Counted from the first letter of the stretch, positions 16,901 to 25,881 are shown. The stretch: 64,000 nt of DNA from JAWLHK01 sp041690355 [NCBI: bacterium] (GCA_041690355.1 JAWLHK010000011.1:1-64000), one strand, 5' to 3'. Numbers and translations are program-made. The notes: generated from the letters alone by a model not told the origin.

Positions 16901-17248
16901 ATCATAGACGGCCGTGACCTGATATTCGTAGGCAACACCGGGCGACACCGCATCTTCCACTTCCGCTGCCGTGCCGGCCGGCGACGCGACCGGTGTCCAA
17001 TCGGTTTCGCCCTGCACGCGACGGGCGAGTTCGTAGGCCTGCGCGGCGGCGCCCTTCCCCGTCCACGAGATGACAATGCGGTCCTGCCAGATCGGGGTCG
17101 CCTGCACGTCCGTAACGGCAGCAAGCGCCCGGTCGACGTCGGTGGTGCTTTTCGGGTCCGGAACAACAGGCTCGGCGCAACCGGCGAGGATGGCAAGCAA
17201 TCCCAAGGCGAAATGCGGCGCGCGTCCGGGGTGGGTCGAATGGGTCAT
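13967..17248 (-). CDS. Giant lipoprotein with fibronectin-III and FG-GAP repeats
   Basis: This 1093-residue protein has a signal peptide with lipobox LAGC (Cys24), so it is lipid-anchored. Three fibronectin type III-like domains occupy about 50-310 (IVISWTGKG, VAITWNDAA, IRLTWDAPA openings), followed by a cadherin-like region (VTGIPDVVFNHQPFSFDVTATD). From about 415 onward come about eleven FG-GAP/VCBS-like blades with the core [LVI]xDVTGDGxxDIV, most followed by VWxGG. Asp/Asn-rich loops suggest Ca2+ binding. This should be a cell-surface adhesin or carbohydrate-binding propeller. It shares architecture, but not close sequence, with the 30-kb FG-GAP lipoprotein. Confidence 0.8.
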   Translation of the reverse strand: MTHSTHPGRAPHFALGLLAILAGCAEPVVPDPKSTTDVDRALAAVTDVQATPIWQDRIVISWTGKGAAAQAYELARRVQGETDWTPVASPAGTAAEVEDAVSPGVAYEYQVTAVYDGGKSAPVTSASVTALSSTPSGVLAVAIGGDSVAITWNDAAYETEVHVERSSSGGPFVSLGALPADTESYLDLTVLSGEGYEYRIVARNGDFEATSESVGLGLPPTAPLGFTAAAVRADTIRLTWDAPAQAGIGHHVYRRVSGDSAYALIASIAAGETRHDDVVAPLTSYDYRLVAWTAHGESAAAEVVDIATAANHAVALTVTGIPDVVFNHQPFSFDVTATDGDAGDRISVRWLNPMGDCTPTVFPEGRGEVSTRVTCRFNGNQKGRRSLKFVAHDDFAPETVTQVTVKLNSAGDGQNSGTWTGDVTGDGIDDLVTLSLALSVDVAAPPMLHVWAGGAVTETPTATLPLLHLISDYSWRSEHVALADVSGDGVLDIVVAEARQVSVWAGGPSLTGSPARLASLTGDVPLYWLTQGGDHSQGFSVGDVTGDETEDIVSLATTSLGDVMDVYVWEGGYGLAGTQPATALLDVSGSALSLFLADMNHDARADVVVRGSDAIHVWHGGALAGQPAADGILAVAAREVILADMTGDGERDVIAHAPDALSHGAVYVWSGTNHTGTPPATATLAATNATTKLGSDVHLSNLYLADVTGDEIPDLLIPSPLEDDGSELDAGVVYVFAGGAGLSGSVVPTAELRRQTYPIPYGSKSVADGGRLGAVRPRAGTSYTSAAAIHFGDVVGAGHTDIVVAAPYANSFDDEPNGDSGAILVWEGGPGLTGKPAPAADLTVYFTRELGRALAGDTGIVLTDVTGDGRADIVAAAATQALEYLPPRVFVWGGGAVLDTAPTAELYLEVLDSRLVVGDLSGDGIDDVIGGDRIWNGGPSLQGQLSPAAIWPSAIRGGAVQPYCFVRLVGDSRPDLVFVDSLHDASRGRIVVIDGATYALAATLAVDGALPNDKLGNVSPGGGAGLLLGDYRGDGRSHIVGVAPYADVDTYVDAGAAYFWDMSTTPSGAVAPAARLADPVDDGQTLGFGASYP

Positions 17249-17566
17249 GGTTCAACACGCCGTCGCCGGCGCTCCCTTCGGCGCTCAGCAAGCCGCCGCC
17301 GCTCAGGTTAGGTGCAATCACAACAGAATAGCGTGCATATTACACGTTTATTGAGAGAGCGTCAATGCAAAAAGGGGACGGGAAGCAGGCTTACCCAAGC
17401 GGCAGCGGATGACTCACCTTGCGGATACTGTCCCTCCCGCCTCTACTCGCGTATTTTGCCCGATATGTGATGCATTACTTCTAAATACGCCTTATTTATC
17501 GGTCATTCTTATTTGACACGATCCTTGCAAACGCCCATAATGACCCGTGGAGAACATACGAATTCA
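17249..17566. other. Intergenic control region upstream of hipBA
   Basis: About 320 bases between the divergent giant lipoprotein gene and hipB. The right half is AT-richer than its surroundings and carries the hipBA promoter and inverted repeats. The left half contains nothing recognised beyond the likely promoter area of the lipoprotein gene. Confidence 0.4.
17449..17545 (+). promoter_or_regulatory. hipBA promoter and candidate HipB operators
   Basis: TTGACA (17513-17518) and CATAAT (17536-17541) are 17 bases apart. Inverted half-sites GGTCATT (17501-17507) and AATGACC (17539-17545) bracket the promoter. A second inverted pair, GCGTATTT (17449-17456) and AAATACGC (17483-17490), lies upstream. 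HipB autorepression is expected of the family; these sites are inferred. Confidence 0.6.
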
Positions 17567-17896
17567 ATGTCGAAGCGAACCTATGCGCGCTATACATCCG
17601 AAGGGGTGACCTTGCTCGGCAAAATGATCCGGCATGGACGCAAACAGCGCAGAATGACCGAAGCGGAACTGGCCGAACGACTGGGTATTGCCCGGAGCAC
17701 GCTCCAGCGTCTCGAAAAGGGCGATCCCAGGGTCGAGATCGGAGTGATGTTTGAAGCAGCGGCGCTTGTCGGGGTGAAACTGTTCGACAGCGATGAGCGA
17801 GGTCTTGCTGCGCTTTCCGGCCGCATGGATGATCGCATCGCCGTTCTGCCGAAGCACATCTACAGAACCGGTAAGAAGGTCGTAGATGAGTTCTGA
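17567..17896 (+). CDS. hipB: HipB-like XRE-family antitoxin
   Basis: This 109-residue protein contains an XRE helix-turn-helix (LLGKMIRHGRKQRRMTEAELAERLGIARSTLQRLEKGD, about 14-51 in family register). Its C-terminal extension probably contacts HipA. ATG 17567 is chosen because a GGAG lies upstream and residues before it are unlike the family. It overlaps the hipA start by 11 bases, the usual coupled antitoxin-toxin arrangement. It should bind its own promoter and neutralise HipA. The module has lower GC than its surroundings, consistent with acquisition. Confidence 0.85.
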   Translation: MSKRTYARYTSEGVTLLGKMIRHGRKQRRMTEAELAERLGIARSTLQRLEKGDPRVEIGVMFEAAALVGVKLFDSDERGLAALSGRMDDRIAVLPKHIYRTGKKVVDEF

Positions 17897-19199
17897 GCGT
17901 CCCCAAGATGACGAAGCCTATGTCTGGGTCTGGTTGCCAGGGGCGACCGAGCCGATCGTCGCCGGACGTCTTAGTGCACAGAGCGGTCTCCTCCATTTCA
18001 ACTACGGAAAGAGCTACCTCGCACGCAGGGACGCCATTCCGCTCTATCTGCCCGAGCTGCCGCTCCGGCCCGGGGAGCTTCCTCTCCCCGACGGGCTGAC
18101 CATGCCAGGCAGCTTGCGCGACGCGGCACCCGATGCATGGGGGCGACGCGTCATCCGCAATCGCAGGTTCGGCGCAAAGGGAAACGCCCTCGACAATCTG
18201 GCGCTTTCGGAACTGACTTTCCTTCTGGAGTCGGGGTCCGATCGCATTGGCGCGCTCGATTTCCAGCGTTCACCAACGGAATACGTCCCGCGATTGCCAG
18301 TCAAAGCGACACTCTCAGAACTCATGGAGTCTGCCGAGCGGGTTGAGAAAGGCATTCCTCTCTCACCGGAACTCGATCAGGCACTGCACCATGGCAGCTC
18401 GATAGGCGGCGCTCGCCCGAAGGCCCTTCTCGAAAATGGCGCCACCAGGCTCGTGGCGAAGTTCTCTTCCTCATCTGATGTCTACAATGTCGTTCAAGCC
18501 GAGTTTATCGCCATGCGGCTTGCGGCGCTGTGTGGGATCGATGTTGCGCCGGTTTCGCTCGTCCAATCGTCGGGCAGGGTCGTCTTGCTGGTTGAACGGT
18601 TCGACCGGCTACGTTGCGAAGAAGGTTGGCAGCGCAGGATGATGGTGTCTGCGCTCACCATGCTCGAGCTCGACGAGACGATGGCGCGGTATGCCAGCTA
18701 CGCAGATCTGGCAGAGATCATCCGCCATCGCTTCACCGCGCCACGAGCCACGTTGCAGGAACTGTACGCTCGCATCGTGTTCAATATTCTCTCCGGAAAC
18801 ACGGATGACCATGCCCGGAATCATGCGGCCTTCTGGGACGGCACGGCGCTTACGCTGACGCCGGCCTATGATATCTGTCCGCAAGGTCGATCCGGGCAGG
18901 AAGCCAGCCAGGCCATGTTGATTACCACGGACAACCGCGCAAGCCGGCTTGCCACCTGCATCGAGGCCGCCCACCATTTCCAGCTGTCTCGGGCCGCGGC
19001 GATTGAACTCATCGAGGCGCAGCTGCGCTGCATCGGCAAGCACTGGAAATCAGTATGTGACGAAGGCGAGCTGTCTACGACCGACCGCAATTTCTTCTGG
19101 GGGCGCCAGTTCCTGAACCCCTATGCTTTTACGGCCCTGGAAGGTGATGCCGCCGGCCTTGCCGCGCTCGGTGGTGAGATCCGCACGTCCGCTGGCTGA
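17886..19199 (+). CDS. hipA: HipA-like Ser/Thr kinase toxin
   Basis: This 437-residue protein has the HipA layout. An N-terminal subdomain (about 1-105) precedes the Gly-rich loop SSIGGARPKALLE (about 169-181), with the ATP-binding Lys in RLVAKFSS. The catalytic loop NILSGNTDDHARNHA follows (about 303-317, with Asp and Asn of the HxDxHxxN-like motif) and then the DFG-equivalent TPAYDI. All key kinase residues appear present, so it is likely active. Known HipA kinases phosphorylate glutamyl-tRNA synthetase and cause persistence; the target here is inferred. Full length for the family. Confidence 0.85.
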   Translation: MSSERPQDDEAYVWVWLPGATEPIVAGRLSAQSGLLHFNYGKSYLARRDAIPLYLPELPLRPGELPLPDGLTMPGSLRDAAPDAWGRRVIRNRRFGAKGNALDNLALSELTFLLESGSDRIGALDFQRSPTEYVPRLPVKATLSELMESAERVEKGIPLSPELDQALHHGSSIGGARPKALLENGATRLVAKFSSSSDVYNVVQAEFIAMRLAALCGIDVAPVSLVQSSGRVVLLVERFDRLRCEEGWQRRMMVSALTMLELDETMARYASYADLAEIIRHRFTAPRATLQELYARIVFNILSGNTDDHARNHAAFWDGTALTLTPAYDICPQGRSGQEASQAMLITTDNRASRLATCIEAAHHFQLSRAAAIELIEAQLRCIGKHWKSVCDEGELSTTDRNFFWGRQFLNPYAFTALEGDAAGLAALGGEIRTSAG

Positions 19200-19285
19200 G
19201 AGAGGTTGCGGTGAGCACCGAGGCGGGCCTACGCGTGGCGGCCTTCGCACCTGTGCGCGGCGGGACTTGAGAGCGGGTCTCCCGC

Positions 19286-19969
19286 CTACTCGAAGAGATA
19301 GGCCATGCTTACCGATGGGGCAATGCCCCAGTACCTCACCGATGCCGGATCGCCCACCACGTCACGGAAACAGAGGTCACAGCGCCACGCATGGCCACCG
19401 AAGACGATGAGCCCAAAGTAGAACGAGTGGTTGTCGTCGACAATTCTGAGGCGGGGCTCTGCGCTCACGCTCACGAGGTAGTGATCGGAGCCGCCATCTT
19501 CGTCGAAGCCGGCCTGCCCGGTCACGAGCAGGGCAAGTTCAGGACGTACGGAACCTTTCGTCTGACCTGCCACGATCCCGAGGCGCGGCGCCGCGAAGGG
19601 CTTCAAGATAAAGTCGTTGACTCCGGCGTTGAGGCCTGCAAACCAGACCGCGTTCCAAGGGCCTTTCGACGGGGAAAGAGCGCGACCGTACTCATACCCG
19701 AGGTAGGTGTAGGAGAGTGCAGATCCCGCGCGCAAGGTGTGATCCCCTTTTCCGTCGCCGCCGAACTGCCAGCTGAGTTCCGGCTGGATTCCCACCAGAC
19801 TGGAGCAGGTCAAGATGCGGCAACCCTCGGGAATCCCAAGGTAGAAGGGCGCATTCAAGGTAACCCGATGGTCGCCAGGCTCCAGCGGACGCGGACCCCG
19901 AGCCACTGCAGACGGAAACGCAATACAGGAAGACAGCAGAAGAAGAGCAAGACGAACGACAGAATGCAT
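19286..19969 (-). CDS. Secreted outer-membrane-barrel-like protein, unknown function
   Basis: This 227-residue protein begins with a signal peptide (MHSVVRLALLLLSSCIAFPSAVA). Alternating hydrophobic/polar strands follow, with aromatic girdles (SYTYLGYEYGRAL, NAVWFAGLNAGVND, SFYFGLIVFGGHAW) and a final strand ending in Phe-Glu (SVSMAYLFE). This fits a small beta-barrel, though the last residue is not the usual Phe/Tyr. Four Cys residues (CRILTC, CDLC) could form disulfides. No named family is recognised. Confidence 0.6.
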   Translation of the reverse strand: MHSVVRLALLLLSSCIAFPSAVARGPRPLEPGDHRVTLNAPFYLGIPEGCRILTCSSLVGIQPELSWQFGGDGKGDHTLRAGSALSYTYLGYEYGRALSPSKGPWNAVWFAGLNAGVNDFILKPFAAPRLGIVAGQTKGSVRPELALLVTGQAGFDEDGGSDHYLVSVSAEPRLRIVDDNHSFYFGLIVFGGHAWRCDLCFRDVVGDPASVRYWGIAPSVSMAYLFE

Positions 19970-19972
19970 GCT

Positions 19973-20221
19973 TTACCCGGAGAGCACTTGGTCAGCCCAA
20001 CCAAGCGCTGTGTCTCCTGAGGATATCGCTTTTCCCATCGCCTGCGCCAACCCGGCGCGCGCATCCGCTGCCACAGGGCCGAGAGGCATCCTGGAAAATG
20101 CCCTCAGATATCCGGCCGACCGCCCCCTCAGAGAAACAGGAGCGGGGCCCTGCGCATCGCCGAGGTAATGCGGCAAGACGATCAGGCTAAGCACCCCCTG
20201 CCAGAAATGCAAGTCGAGCAA
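19973..20221 (-). CDS. Possible small membrane protein (doubtful)
   Basis: The frame from TTG 20221 encodes 82 residues with a hydrophobic start (LLDLHFWQGVLSLIVLPHYLG) that looks like a membrane helix; the frame stays open upstream with AWLFTIG. It would sit between the ABC permease and the barrel-like protein with only 3 bases to the latter. There is no clear ribosome site and the C-terminal half is featureless. It may be a remnant. Confidence 0.25.
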   Translation of the reverse strand: MLDLHFWQGVLSLIVLPHYLGDAQGPAPVSLRGRSAGYLRAFSRMPLGPVAADARAGLAQAMGKAISSGDTALGWADQVLSG

Positions 20222-20336
20222 CCCGATGGTGAACAGCCAGGCCCCGATCAGAGCAGGCCCGCCGTGCCGTGTTGGCCGATGCGAATCCCGTTTTCGCTTC
20301 CCACGGTCACTCGACGCGGGCCGGAAGTCGGTGCGG

Positions 20337-21148
20337 CTAGCGCTCCTGCCGGTACATGCGCATGGCGATCGGCGCGGTCACAGTGACGAGCACCGCCGAA
20401 AAGACGAGCACCCACACGACTTCGCCCGCCGCGCCGGTGCCGTGCATGAGCCCGCGCGCCGCCGACGTCAGGTGCGTCACCGGATTGTGACGCACGACCG
20501 CCTGCAGCCAGCCGGGCATCGTGTCGAGGCGCACGAAGATGTTGCTCGCGAACGTGAGCGGCATGAGAAAGACGAAGCTCGTCGTCATGACCGACTCGGG
20601 GGTCTTCACCTTCATGCCGAAGATGATCCAGACCCACGACAGGGCCGATGAGAAGACGAGCACGAGCAGCAGCGCCAGTACGACGCCGGGCGCGCCGGCC
20701 TCGGGGCGGAAGCCGAGGATCAACCCGAGCACGATGATGATGCCCCCCGCCAGCCCATAGCGGAAGAAGTCGCCGACGAGCGCCCCGAGGATCGGCGCCG
20801 GCTGCCACATGGGCAGCGAGTGGAAGCGATCGAAGAGCCCCTTCTGGATATCCGTATTCAGGCCGACACCGGTGTAGACGGTCACGAAGACGATCGTCTG
20901 CACGAGAATGCCGGGGAGCAGGAACTGGAGGTAGACTTCGGGGGAACCCGCCAGCGCCCCGCCGAACATGTAGGTGAACAGCAGCGTGAACATAATCGGC
21001 GTGATCGTCACGTCGAAAAGCTGAAAAGGGACGTGCTTGACCTTGAGCATCGACCGCCAGGCCAGCGTGACGACAGCCGATCCGGCGCCGGCCGGTTTCG
21101 GACGGGTCTGGTGCCGCAGCGTGTCGCGCGCGGAAATGCGATCAGCGT

Positions 21149-21152
<4 letters not shown>
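20337..21152 (-). CDS. ABC-2 type exporter permease (DrrB-like)
   Basis: This 271-residue integral membrane protein has about six hydrophobic segments and the ABC-2 signature regions (PIMFTLLFTYMFGGAL; LPGILVQTIVFVTVYTGVGL; RLDTMPGWLQAVVRHNPVTHLTSAARGLM). These are typical of daunorubicin-resistance DrrB-like permeases. Its start overlaps the stop of the ATPase gene (ATGA), so the two are translationally coupled. With the ATPase it should export a lipophilic compound or drug. The substrate is unknown. Confidence 0.85.
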
Positions 21153-22135
<983 letters not shown>

Positions 22136-22194
22136 CCCCGGCCTCCCAAACCGACCATTCTACCCCGCGGCCCGGTTCACGTGCAGCCGGCAGA

Positions 22195-22235
22195 CGCGCA
22201 TTTCGCATCCCGGCATTCCGCACTAAGCATCATTC
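22195..22235 (+). repeat. Degenerate heptamer run (GCAT type)
   Basis: Consecutive units GCATTTC, GCATCCC, GGCATTC, CGCACTA and AGCATCA keep a strict 7-bp step. The sequence differs from the other families in the window but the period is the same. Confidence 0.45.
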
Positions 22236-22538
22236 GTGTTCAAAATAGCTTCAGCGCGTGACCGTTCGGCCTGAGGAGCCGGGCCTCGGGAACCGAAATT
22301 CAAATTCGGCGGCATGGTCTCGCAAGGGTGACGTCGCCGGCGTCTCGAAGGCCCAGCGCCGCATGAACACCGTGTTCGAGGCGAAGAACCGCGCATTTGG
22401 CTCCTGTCATGAGCAAGGTCGCGCAGACACTCTGGCCCCTCGACACGCGCGGGGCGTGTTCCGCCGCATGCCCATGCCCCATCGTCGCATGGAAACGCGT
22501 GAGGGCAGCTCCCCGAGCGCATCATGGCATGCGGACTG

Positions 22539-22604
22539 GACTGACTGCCGACTGCCGACTGAAGACTCTCGACTCTCGACTCTGGACCCGCGACTCGCGT
22601 CGCG
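22539..22604 (+). repeat. Heptamer array (GACTGCC/GACTCTC type)
   Basis: Units CCGACTG, CCGACTG, AAGACTC, TCGACTC, TCGACTC, TGGACCC, GCGACTC follow one another at exactly 7 bp. The array abuts the stop codon of the DUF2164 gene (22605). Confidence 0.65.
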
Positions 22605-22856
22605 TCACCGCTTCTTCCAGAAGTCGAACTCCGGCTTGTAGTAAACGGCCCCCATGTCGGCGAGCTTGTCCTGCAGATAGGTCTGCACGTCGGCTACGGC
22701 CTGGTTGTAGATGCTCGGCCCGATCTCTTCGAGCACGAACTCGAGCACGCGCCGGGCCTTGAGCTCGCCGATCTCCTGATCGAGTTCCTGATCGAAGAAT
22801 CGCCGGATGGATTGCAGCAGGGATCGATGGGCTTCGGTGTCGAGATCGATGGGCAT
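22605..22856 (-). CDS. DUF2164 family protein
   Basis: This 83-residue protein matches DUF2164 end to end: an N-terminal helix (LLQSIRRFFDQELDQEIGELKA), LLEFVLEEIGP-like VLEFVLEEIGPSIYNQAVADVQTYL, and a short tail (VYYKPEFDFWKKR). The family consists of small cytoplasmic proteins of unknown function. It stands alone, with its 3' end against a heptamer array. Confidence 0.8.
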   Translation of the reverse strand: MPIDLDTEAHRSLLQSIRRFFDQELDQEIGELKARRVLEFVLEEIGPSIYNQAVADVQTYLQDKLADMGAVYYKPEFDFWKKR

Positions 22857-23029
22857 GGGGGAATCCGGGGAGCGAGGAACAAACGGCCGGGACGAAAACG
22901 GCGTCCTTCAGAAGTGTACCCCGGATTTAAGCGAGTCTGTATTCGCCCTGTGACCTTGCTCCGTGATATAGTCTGGCACACGGTACGCTCGAAGCAACGA
23001 AGGGTTGCCGTATCCACGGAGATTCCATC

Positions 23030-24364
23030 ATGCGCCTGTCCTCTCTCGTCTTGTCTGCAGCGGTCCTGCTGCCGCTTGCCGCCTGCGACTCAGACCTGCC
23101 CGCGCTCAACCCCGGCTGCCTCGAAACGTCGGTGACCGAATACCAGTTGCCTGGCGACGATGACGTCTGGGGTACCGAGGACGATGTGTCCGTGTTCGGC
23201 TCCCGTCGGATGACCTACGACGACTACGGTCGGCTGACCGAAAAGACCTGGTTCGACGATTTCGCCCGGAGCAACACGGAGCCCCCCATCAGCAGGGTCG
23301 AAACCCTGACGTACCGTGCCGGCCTGCTCCTCGAGCGCCGGGTGTTCGAGGGTCCGGGCGTCGACGAAGAGTGGCACACGCCCGATGATGTCACGGAGTC
23401 GGCGACACGCTGGGCATACGAAGAGCTGCAGCTCGCATCCCGGGAAGACCGCACGTTCACCGGTCCGGATGGGGTGCTGTTCACCGACGATGACGAGGGC
23501 CATCGCGAACAGTACGTGCGCGACGCCCAGGGCCGGGTCACGGCGACGACCTCCTATCGCTATGACGGAGATGTCTACGACTGTGCCTTCGGACTTGCCG
23601 GTGCGGAATGCAACGACGAAGCGGTCGCGATTACCTACCGGCCGCGGGGGTACATCGCGCAGAACCGGCAGCGCGGTCCTGACGAAACCTGGGGCACCGA
23701 GGATGACGACCAGGACGAGTTTGCCGTCTTCTTCGACGCAGCCGGCGCCGTGACCTACTACGGCATTCACCAGCCCCGAAACGACGTCCGGCTCGCGCTC
23801 ACGCTCGATCCCATCAGGGCAAAAGAGGGCGCCGCAGTCCTGCGGGGCGCCGACGGGCTCACCGAAACGCTTGCCGAACGGGTGTTCCTCGGATGGTCTC
23901 GCGATGATCGTAACCGGTTGACGAGCGTCTTCAGCGAGGTTTTCGGGACGCGTGCGCGCAGGACCTACGCGGGGGATGGACTTTATCCGCGGCATACCGT
24001 TCGGGAACGGCGCGCTTCGGAGACGGAGCCGTTTGCCGTCGTTTCGTGGAGCGAAGCGGTGCTGCAGGAAGTCGCCGGCGGGGTCACCGAGGTGACGACG
24101 GTCTACTACGACGGCCCGGGCACGGACGGCGTCTGGCAGACGCCCGACGATGAGGCTGACGAACGCATCACAGAGACCTGGGCGCCCCGGGGGCTTCTGA
24201 TTCGCCGGCTGGTCGAGGATCCGGGCTGGCATGCAAATGCTCGGCTCACTGAGACCGAGTATGTCTGCCTGCCCCACATCGTCGAGTCGGTGCACGGCAG
24301 CACGCCGGCCCCGCCCGAGGGCAACCTGGCGTGGTATTTCAACCTCTTGTCCGCCGCCCGTTAG
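23030..24364 (+). CDS. Lipoprotein with five GxDxxWxTxDD acidic repeats
   Basis: This 444-residue lipoprotein has signal peptide and lipobox LAAC (Cys19). It carries five copies of an acidic signature: GDDDVWGTEDD, GVDEEWHTPDD, GPDGVLFTDDD, GPDETWGTEDD and GTDGVWQTPDD. These are spaced about 50-160 residues apart. Between them lie RHS-like strand phrases (YDDYGRLTEKTW, DAQGRVTATTSYRYD). The Asp-rich loops look like Ca2+ sites. The overall picture is a cell-surface repeat protein; no named family or function is recognised. Confidence 0.6.
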   Translation: MRLSSLVLSAAVLLPLAACDSDLPALNPGCLETSVTEYQLPGDDDVWGTEDDVSVFGSRRMTYDDYGRLTEKTWFDDFARSNTEPPISRVETLTYRAGLLLERRVFEGPGVDEEWHTPDDVTESATRWAYEELQLASREDRTFTGPDGVLFTDDDEGHREQYVRDAQGRVTATTSYRYDGDVYDCAFGLAGAECNDEAVAITYRPRGYIAQNRQRGPDETWGTEDDDQDEFAVFFDAAGAVTYYGIHQPRNDVRLALTLDPIRAKEGAAVLRGADGLTETLAERVFLGWSRDDRNRLTSVFSEVFGTRARRTYAGDGLYPRHTVRERRASETEPFAVVSWSEAVLQEVAGGVTEVTTVYYDGPGTDGVWQTPDDEADERITETWAPRGLLIRRLVEDPGWHANARLTETEYVCLPHIVESVHGSTPAPPEGNLAWYFNLLSAAR

Positions 24365-24403
24365 CCGTCTGCCTTGCCGGGCGGTTGCTGCTCAGCAGGT
24401 GGA

Positions 24404-24844
24404 TTACTGCCCGAGCTCCTGGGCCAGGCCGATGAGAATTCCCTCCGGACCCCGGAGGTAGCAGAGCCGATACGCGTCTTCGTACTGGACCACTTCGCCG
24501 ACCAGCGCCGCGCCGCGTCTGCCGAGCCGCTCAAGGGTACCGTCGATATCCTCGACGGTGAACATGACGCGCAGGTATCCGAGCGCGTTCACGGGAGCGC
24601 TGCGGTGGTCGGCGACCACCGGAGGCGCGAGAAAGCGGGACAGCTCGAGCCGACCGTGACCGTCAGGCGTGCGCATCATGGCAATCTCGACGCGCATGTT
24701 GCGCAGCCCCGTGACGCCATCAGCCCACTCCCCTTCAATCGGGGCGCGCCCCTCCAGCTCGAGGCCGAGCTCAGTGAAGAACCCGATGGCGGCGTCGAGG
24801 TCTTCGACCACGATGCCGACGTTGTCCATGCGCTTGACGGTCAT
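24404..24844 (-). CDS. VOC/glyoxalase superfamily protein
   Basis: This 146-residue two-module VOC protein has RMDNVGIVVEDLDAAIGFFTELGLELEG, MMRTPDGHGRLELSRF and a C-terminal half with VMFTVEDIDGTLERL and YLRGPEGILIGLAQEL. This is a common intact subfamily with unknown substrate. It follows higBA in the same direction (30 bases after higA). Its first 26 codons plus 8 upstream bases are repeated 1114 bases away (25882-25966), suggesting that higBA and the IS fragment were inserted at, or duplicated from, its 5' end. Confidence 0.8.
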   Translation of the reverse strand: MTVKRMDNVGIVVEDLDAAIGFFTELGLELEGRAPIEGEWADGVTGLRNMRVEIAMMRTPDGHGRLELSRFLAPPVVADHRSAPVNALGYLRVMFTVEDIDGTLERLGRRGAALVGEVVQYEDAYRLCYLRGPEGILIGLAQELGQ

Positions 24845-24852
24845 GAGGTCTC
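24768..24852. repeat. 85-bp direct repeat, copy 1 (VOC gene start)
   Basis: This stretch matches 25882-25966 at about 81 of 85 positions with no gaps, at an offset of 1114 bases. Copy 1 is the 5' end of the intact VOC gene. Confidence 0.8.
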
Positions 24853-24874
24853 ACTGCCCCGGCGGGGGCCAGGA

Positions 24875-25225
24875 TCAGCGGCGGCCCTGCCGTCCGCTGG
24901 AGTTGGTGTTCGCCCGTGGGGCGGGGCCAATTGCCTTGGTTTTTTTCACCGGTACCGGCAAGCGTAAGACCTTCTTTCGCGCTTCGTAAAGGTCGACTTC
25001 GAGCTGCATATTGAGCCAGAACTCAGGCGTCGTTCGAAAGAAGCAACCAAGCTTGAGCGCCATTTCAGCCGTCACGGCCTGTCGCGCCTTCACGATTCGA
25101 TTTACGGTTTTGATGTCGCATTCCAGATGTTGGGACAACTCAGTTTGAGACATACCGTAGGGCTTCAGAAACTCTTCGAGGAGTATCTCGCCGGGGGGCA
25201 CGGGCGGCCTTTTGAGTTCGAACAT
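24875..25225 (-). CDS. higA: HigA-like XRE antitoxin
   Basis: This 116-residue protein has the HigA opening (RPPVPPGEILLEEFLKPYGMSQTELSQHLECDIKTVNRIVKARQAVTAEMALKLG, in family register) followed by the FFRTTPEFWLNMQ block. A basic tail (KKTKAIGPAPRANTNSSGRQGRR) is longer than usual. It lies 19 bases after higB, in the toxin-first order typical of higBA. It should bind HigB and repress the shared promoter. Confidence 0.85.
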   Translation of the reverse strand: MFELKRPPVPPGEILLEEFLKPYGMSQTELSQHLECDIKTVNRIVKARQAVTAEMALKLGCFFRTTPEFWLNMQLEVDLYEARKKVLRLPVPVKKTKAIGPAPRANTNSSGRQGRR

Positions 25226-25244
25226 TTTCTATTCCCGTCGTCTA

Positions 25245-25535
25245 CTAATGATAATCTGCAATCCGAACATCCGCCGGCCCCTTGTCGGTCCAACGAAATA
25301 CGATTCGCCACTGGTCGTTCACCCGAATTGAGTGGAAGCCGGCAAGGTCGCCTCTGAGGGCCTCGAGTCGGTTACCGGGAGGTGAAGCCAAATCCAGCAG
25401 GACAGTGGCGCCATTCAGTATCGTCAACTTCCGGAGTACTATCCGATTACAGCTCGACCACCCAACGCCTTTGGGGACCTTTTCTTCAACATAGAAGACT
25501 TCTGTCTCTTTGTCAGAAAAGGATACAATGGCCAC
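25245..25535 (-). CDS. higB: HigB-like RelE-superfamily toxin
   Basis: This 96-residue protein keeps the HigB C-terminal half: LASPPGNRLEALRGDLAGFHSIRVNDQWRIVFRW and DVRIADYH. These include the Arg and His residues expected for ribosome-dependent mRNA cleavage. The start is GTG 25535, 8 bases beyond a predicted -10, so the mRNA may be leaderless. It precedes higA. All family landmarks are intact, so an active toxin is likely. Confidence 0.85.
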   Translation of the reverse strand: MAIVSFSDKETEVFYVEEKVPKGVGWSSCNRIVLRKLTILNGATVLLDLASPPGNRLEALRGDLAGFHSIRVNDQWRIVFRWTDKGPADVRIADYH

Positions 25536-25543
25536 AACAATGG

Positions 25544-25572
25544 ACTTTACCTTATAACGGTAATGTGGTCAA
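25544..25572 (-). promoter_or_regulatory. higBA promoter with TTACC-N7-GGTAA operator
   Basis: Minus-strand TTGACC (25567-25572), a 17-base spacer and TAAAGT (25544-25549) form a promoter. The inverted repeat TTACC...GGTAA (25547-25563) covers the spacer and is the likely HigA site. Confidence 0.6.
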
Positions 25573-25881
25573 CATGGCGGCACGGCCTCATCCCAGCGGA
25601 TAGGACCCGCTCGCATACGCGTTTGGACCTGGAGACACTGAACAGGCGAGCGAACTGTGCCACAGGGTCCACGAATTTTGATTGCCGCCGGTCGCCGATC
25701 GTTGCGATCTCCTTGTCGGGAGGCTATCGGAAGGAGCGCCTACGACTGGGACTTTGAATCCAAGATCAATCCCCGCCAGATCACGGACCCAGCAACGTGC
25801 CGGTTCGTCCCGGCCGGCGACCCGCCAAGTGGCCCTTTTTGACCCGCCCAGGGATGGCACCTTTTAACCCACCCGCCGACA
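25573..25881. other. Gene-free stretch holding an IS21-like remnant
   Basis: No intact gene lies here. The right part carries a fragment resembling IstB and a repeated terminal motif (listed separately). The left part (about 25590-25725) is unassigned. Confidence 0.4.
25727..25874 (+). mobile_element. Decayed IS21-family fragment (IstB piece and terminal repeats)
   Basis: Frame +, from 25741, reads YDWDFESKINPRQITDPATCRFV, resembling the segment of IstB ATPases just before the Walker A loop, but it stops at 25842 before any P-loop. Two imperfect direct copies follow, TGGCCCTTTTTGACCCGCC (25830-25848) and TGGCACCTTTTAACCCACCC (25855-25874). They are like the multiple terminal repeats at IS21-family ends. 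No transposase (IstA) remains. This is a short deletion relic; the identification rests on motif memory, not a search. Confidence 0.4.

Larger units (their letters stand above)
22136..22604. other. Gene-free stretch with two heptamer clusters
   Basis: No convincing gene is present in this 469-base gap. Open frames across it lack domain character and would be translated from repeats. It holds a degenerate 7-bp-period run at 22195-22235 and a clearer array at 22539-22604, both listed separately. The middle (about 22240-22530) shows nothing recognised. Confidence 0.4.

Noticed and set aside
22258-22641. Open frame across the 22.2-22.6 kb gap
   Set aside because: Half of it is translated from heptamer repeats and it overlaps the DUF2164 gene on the other strand; no domain.
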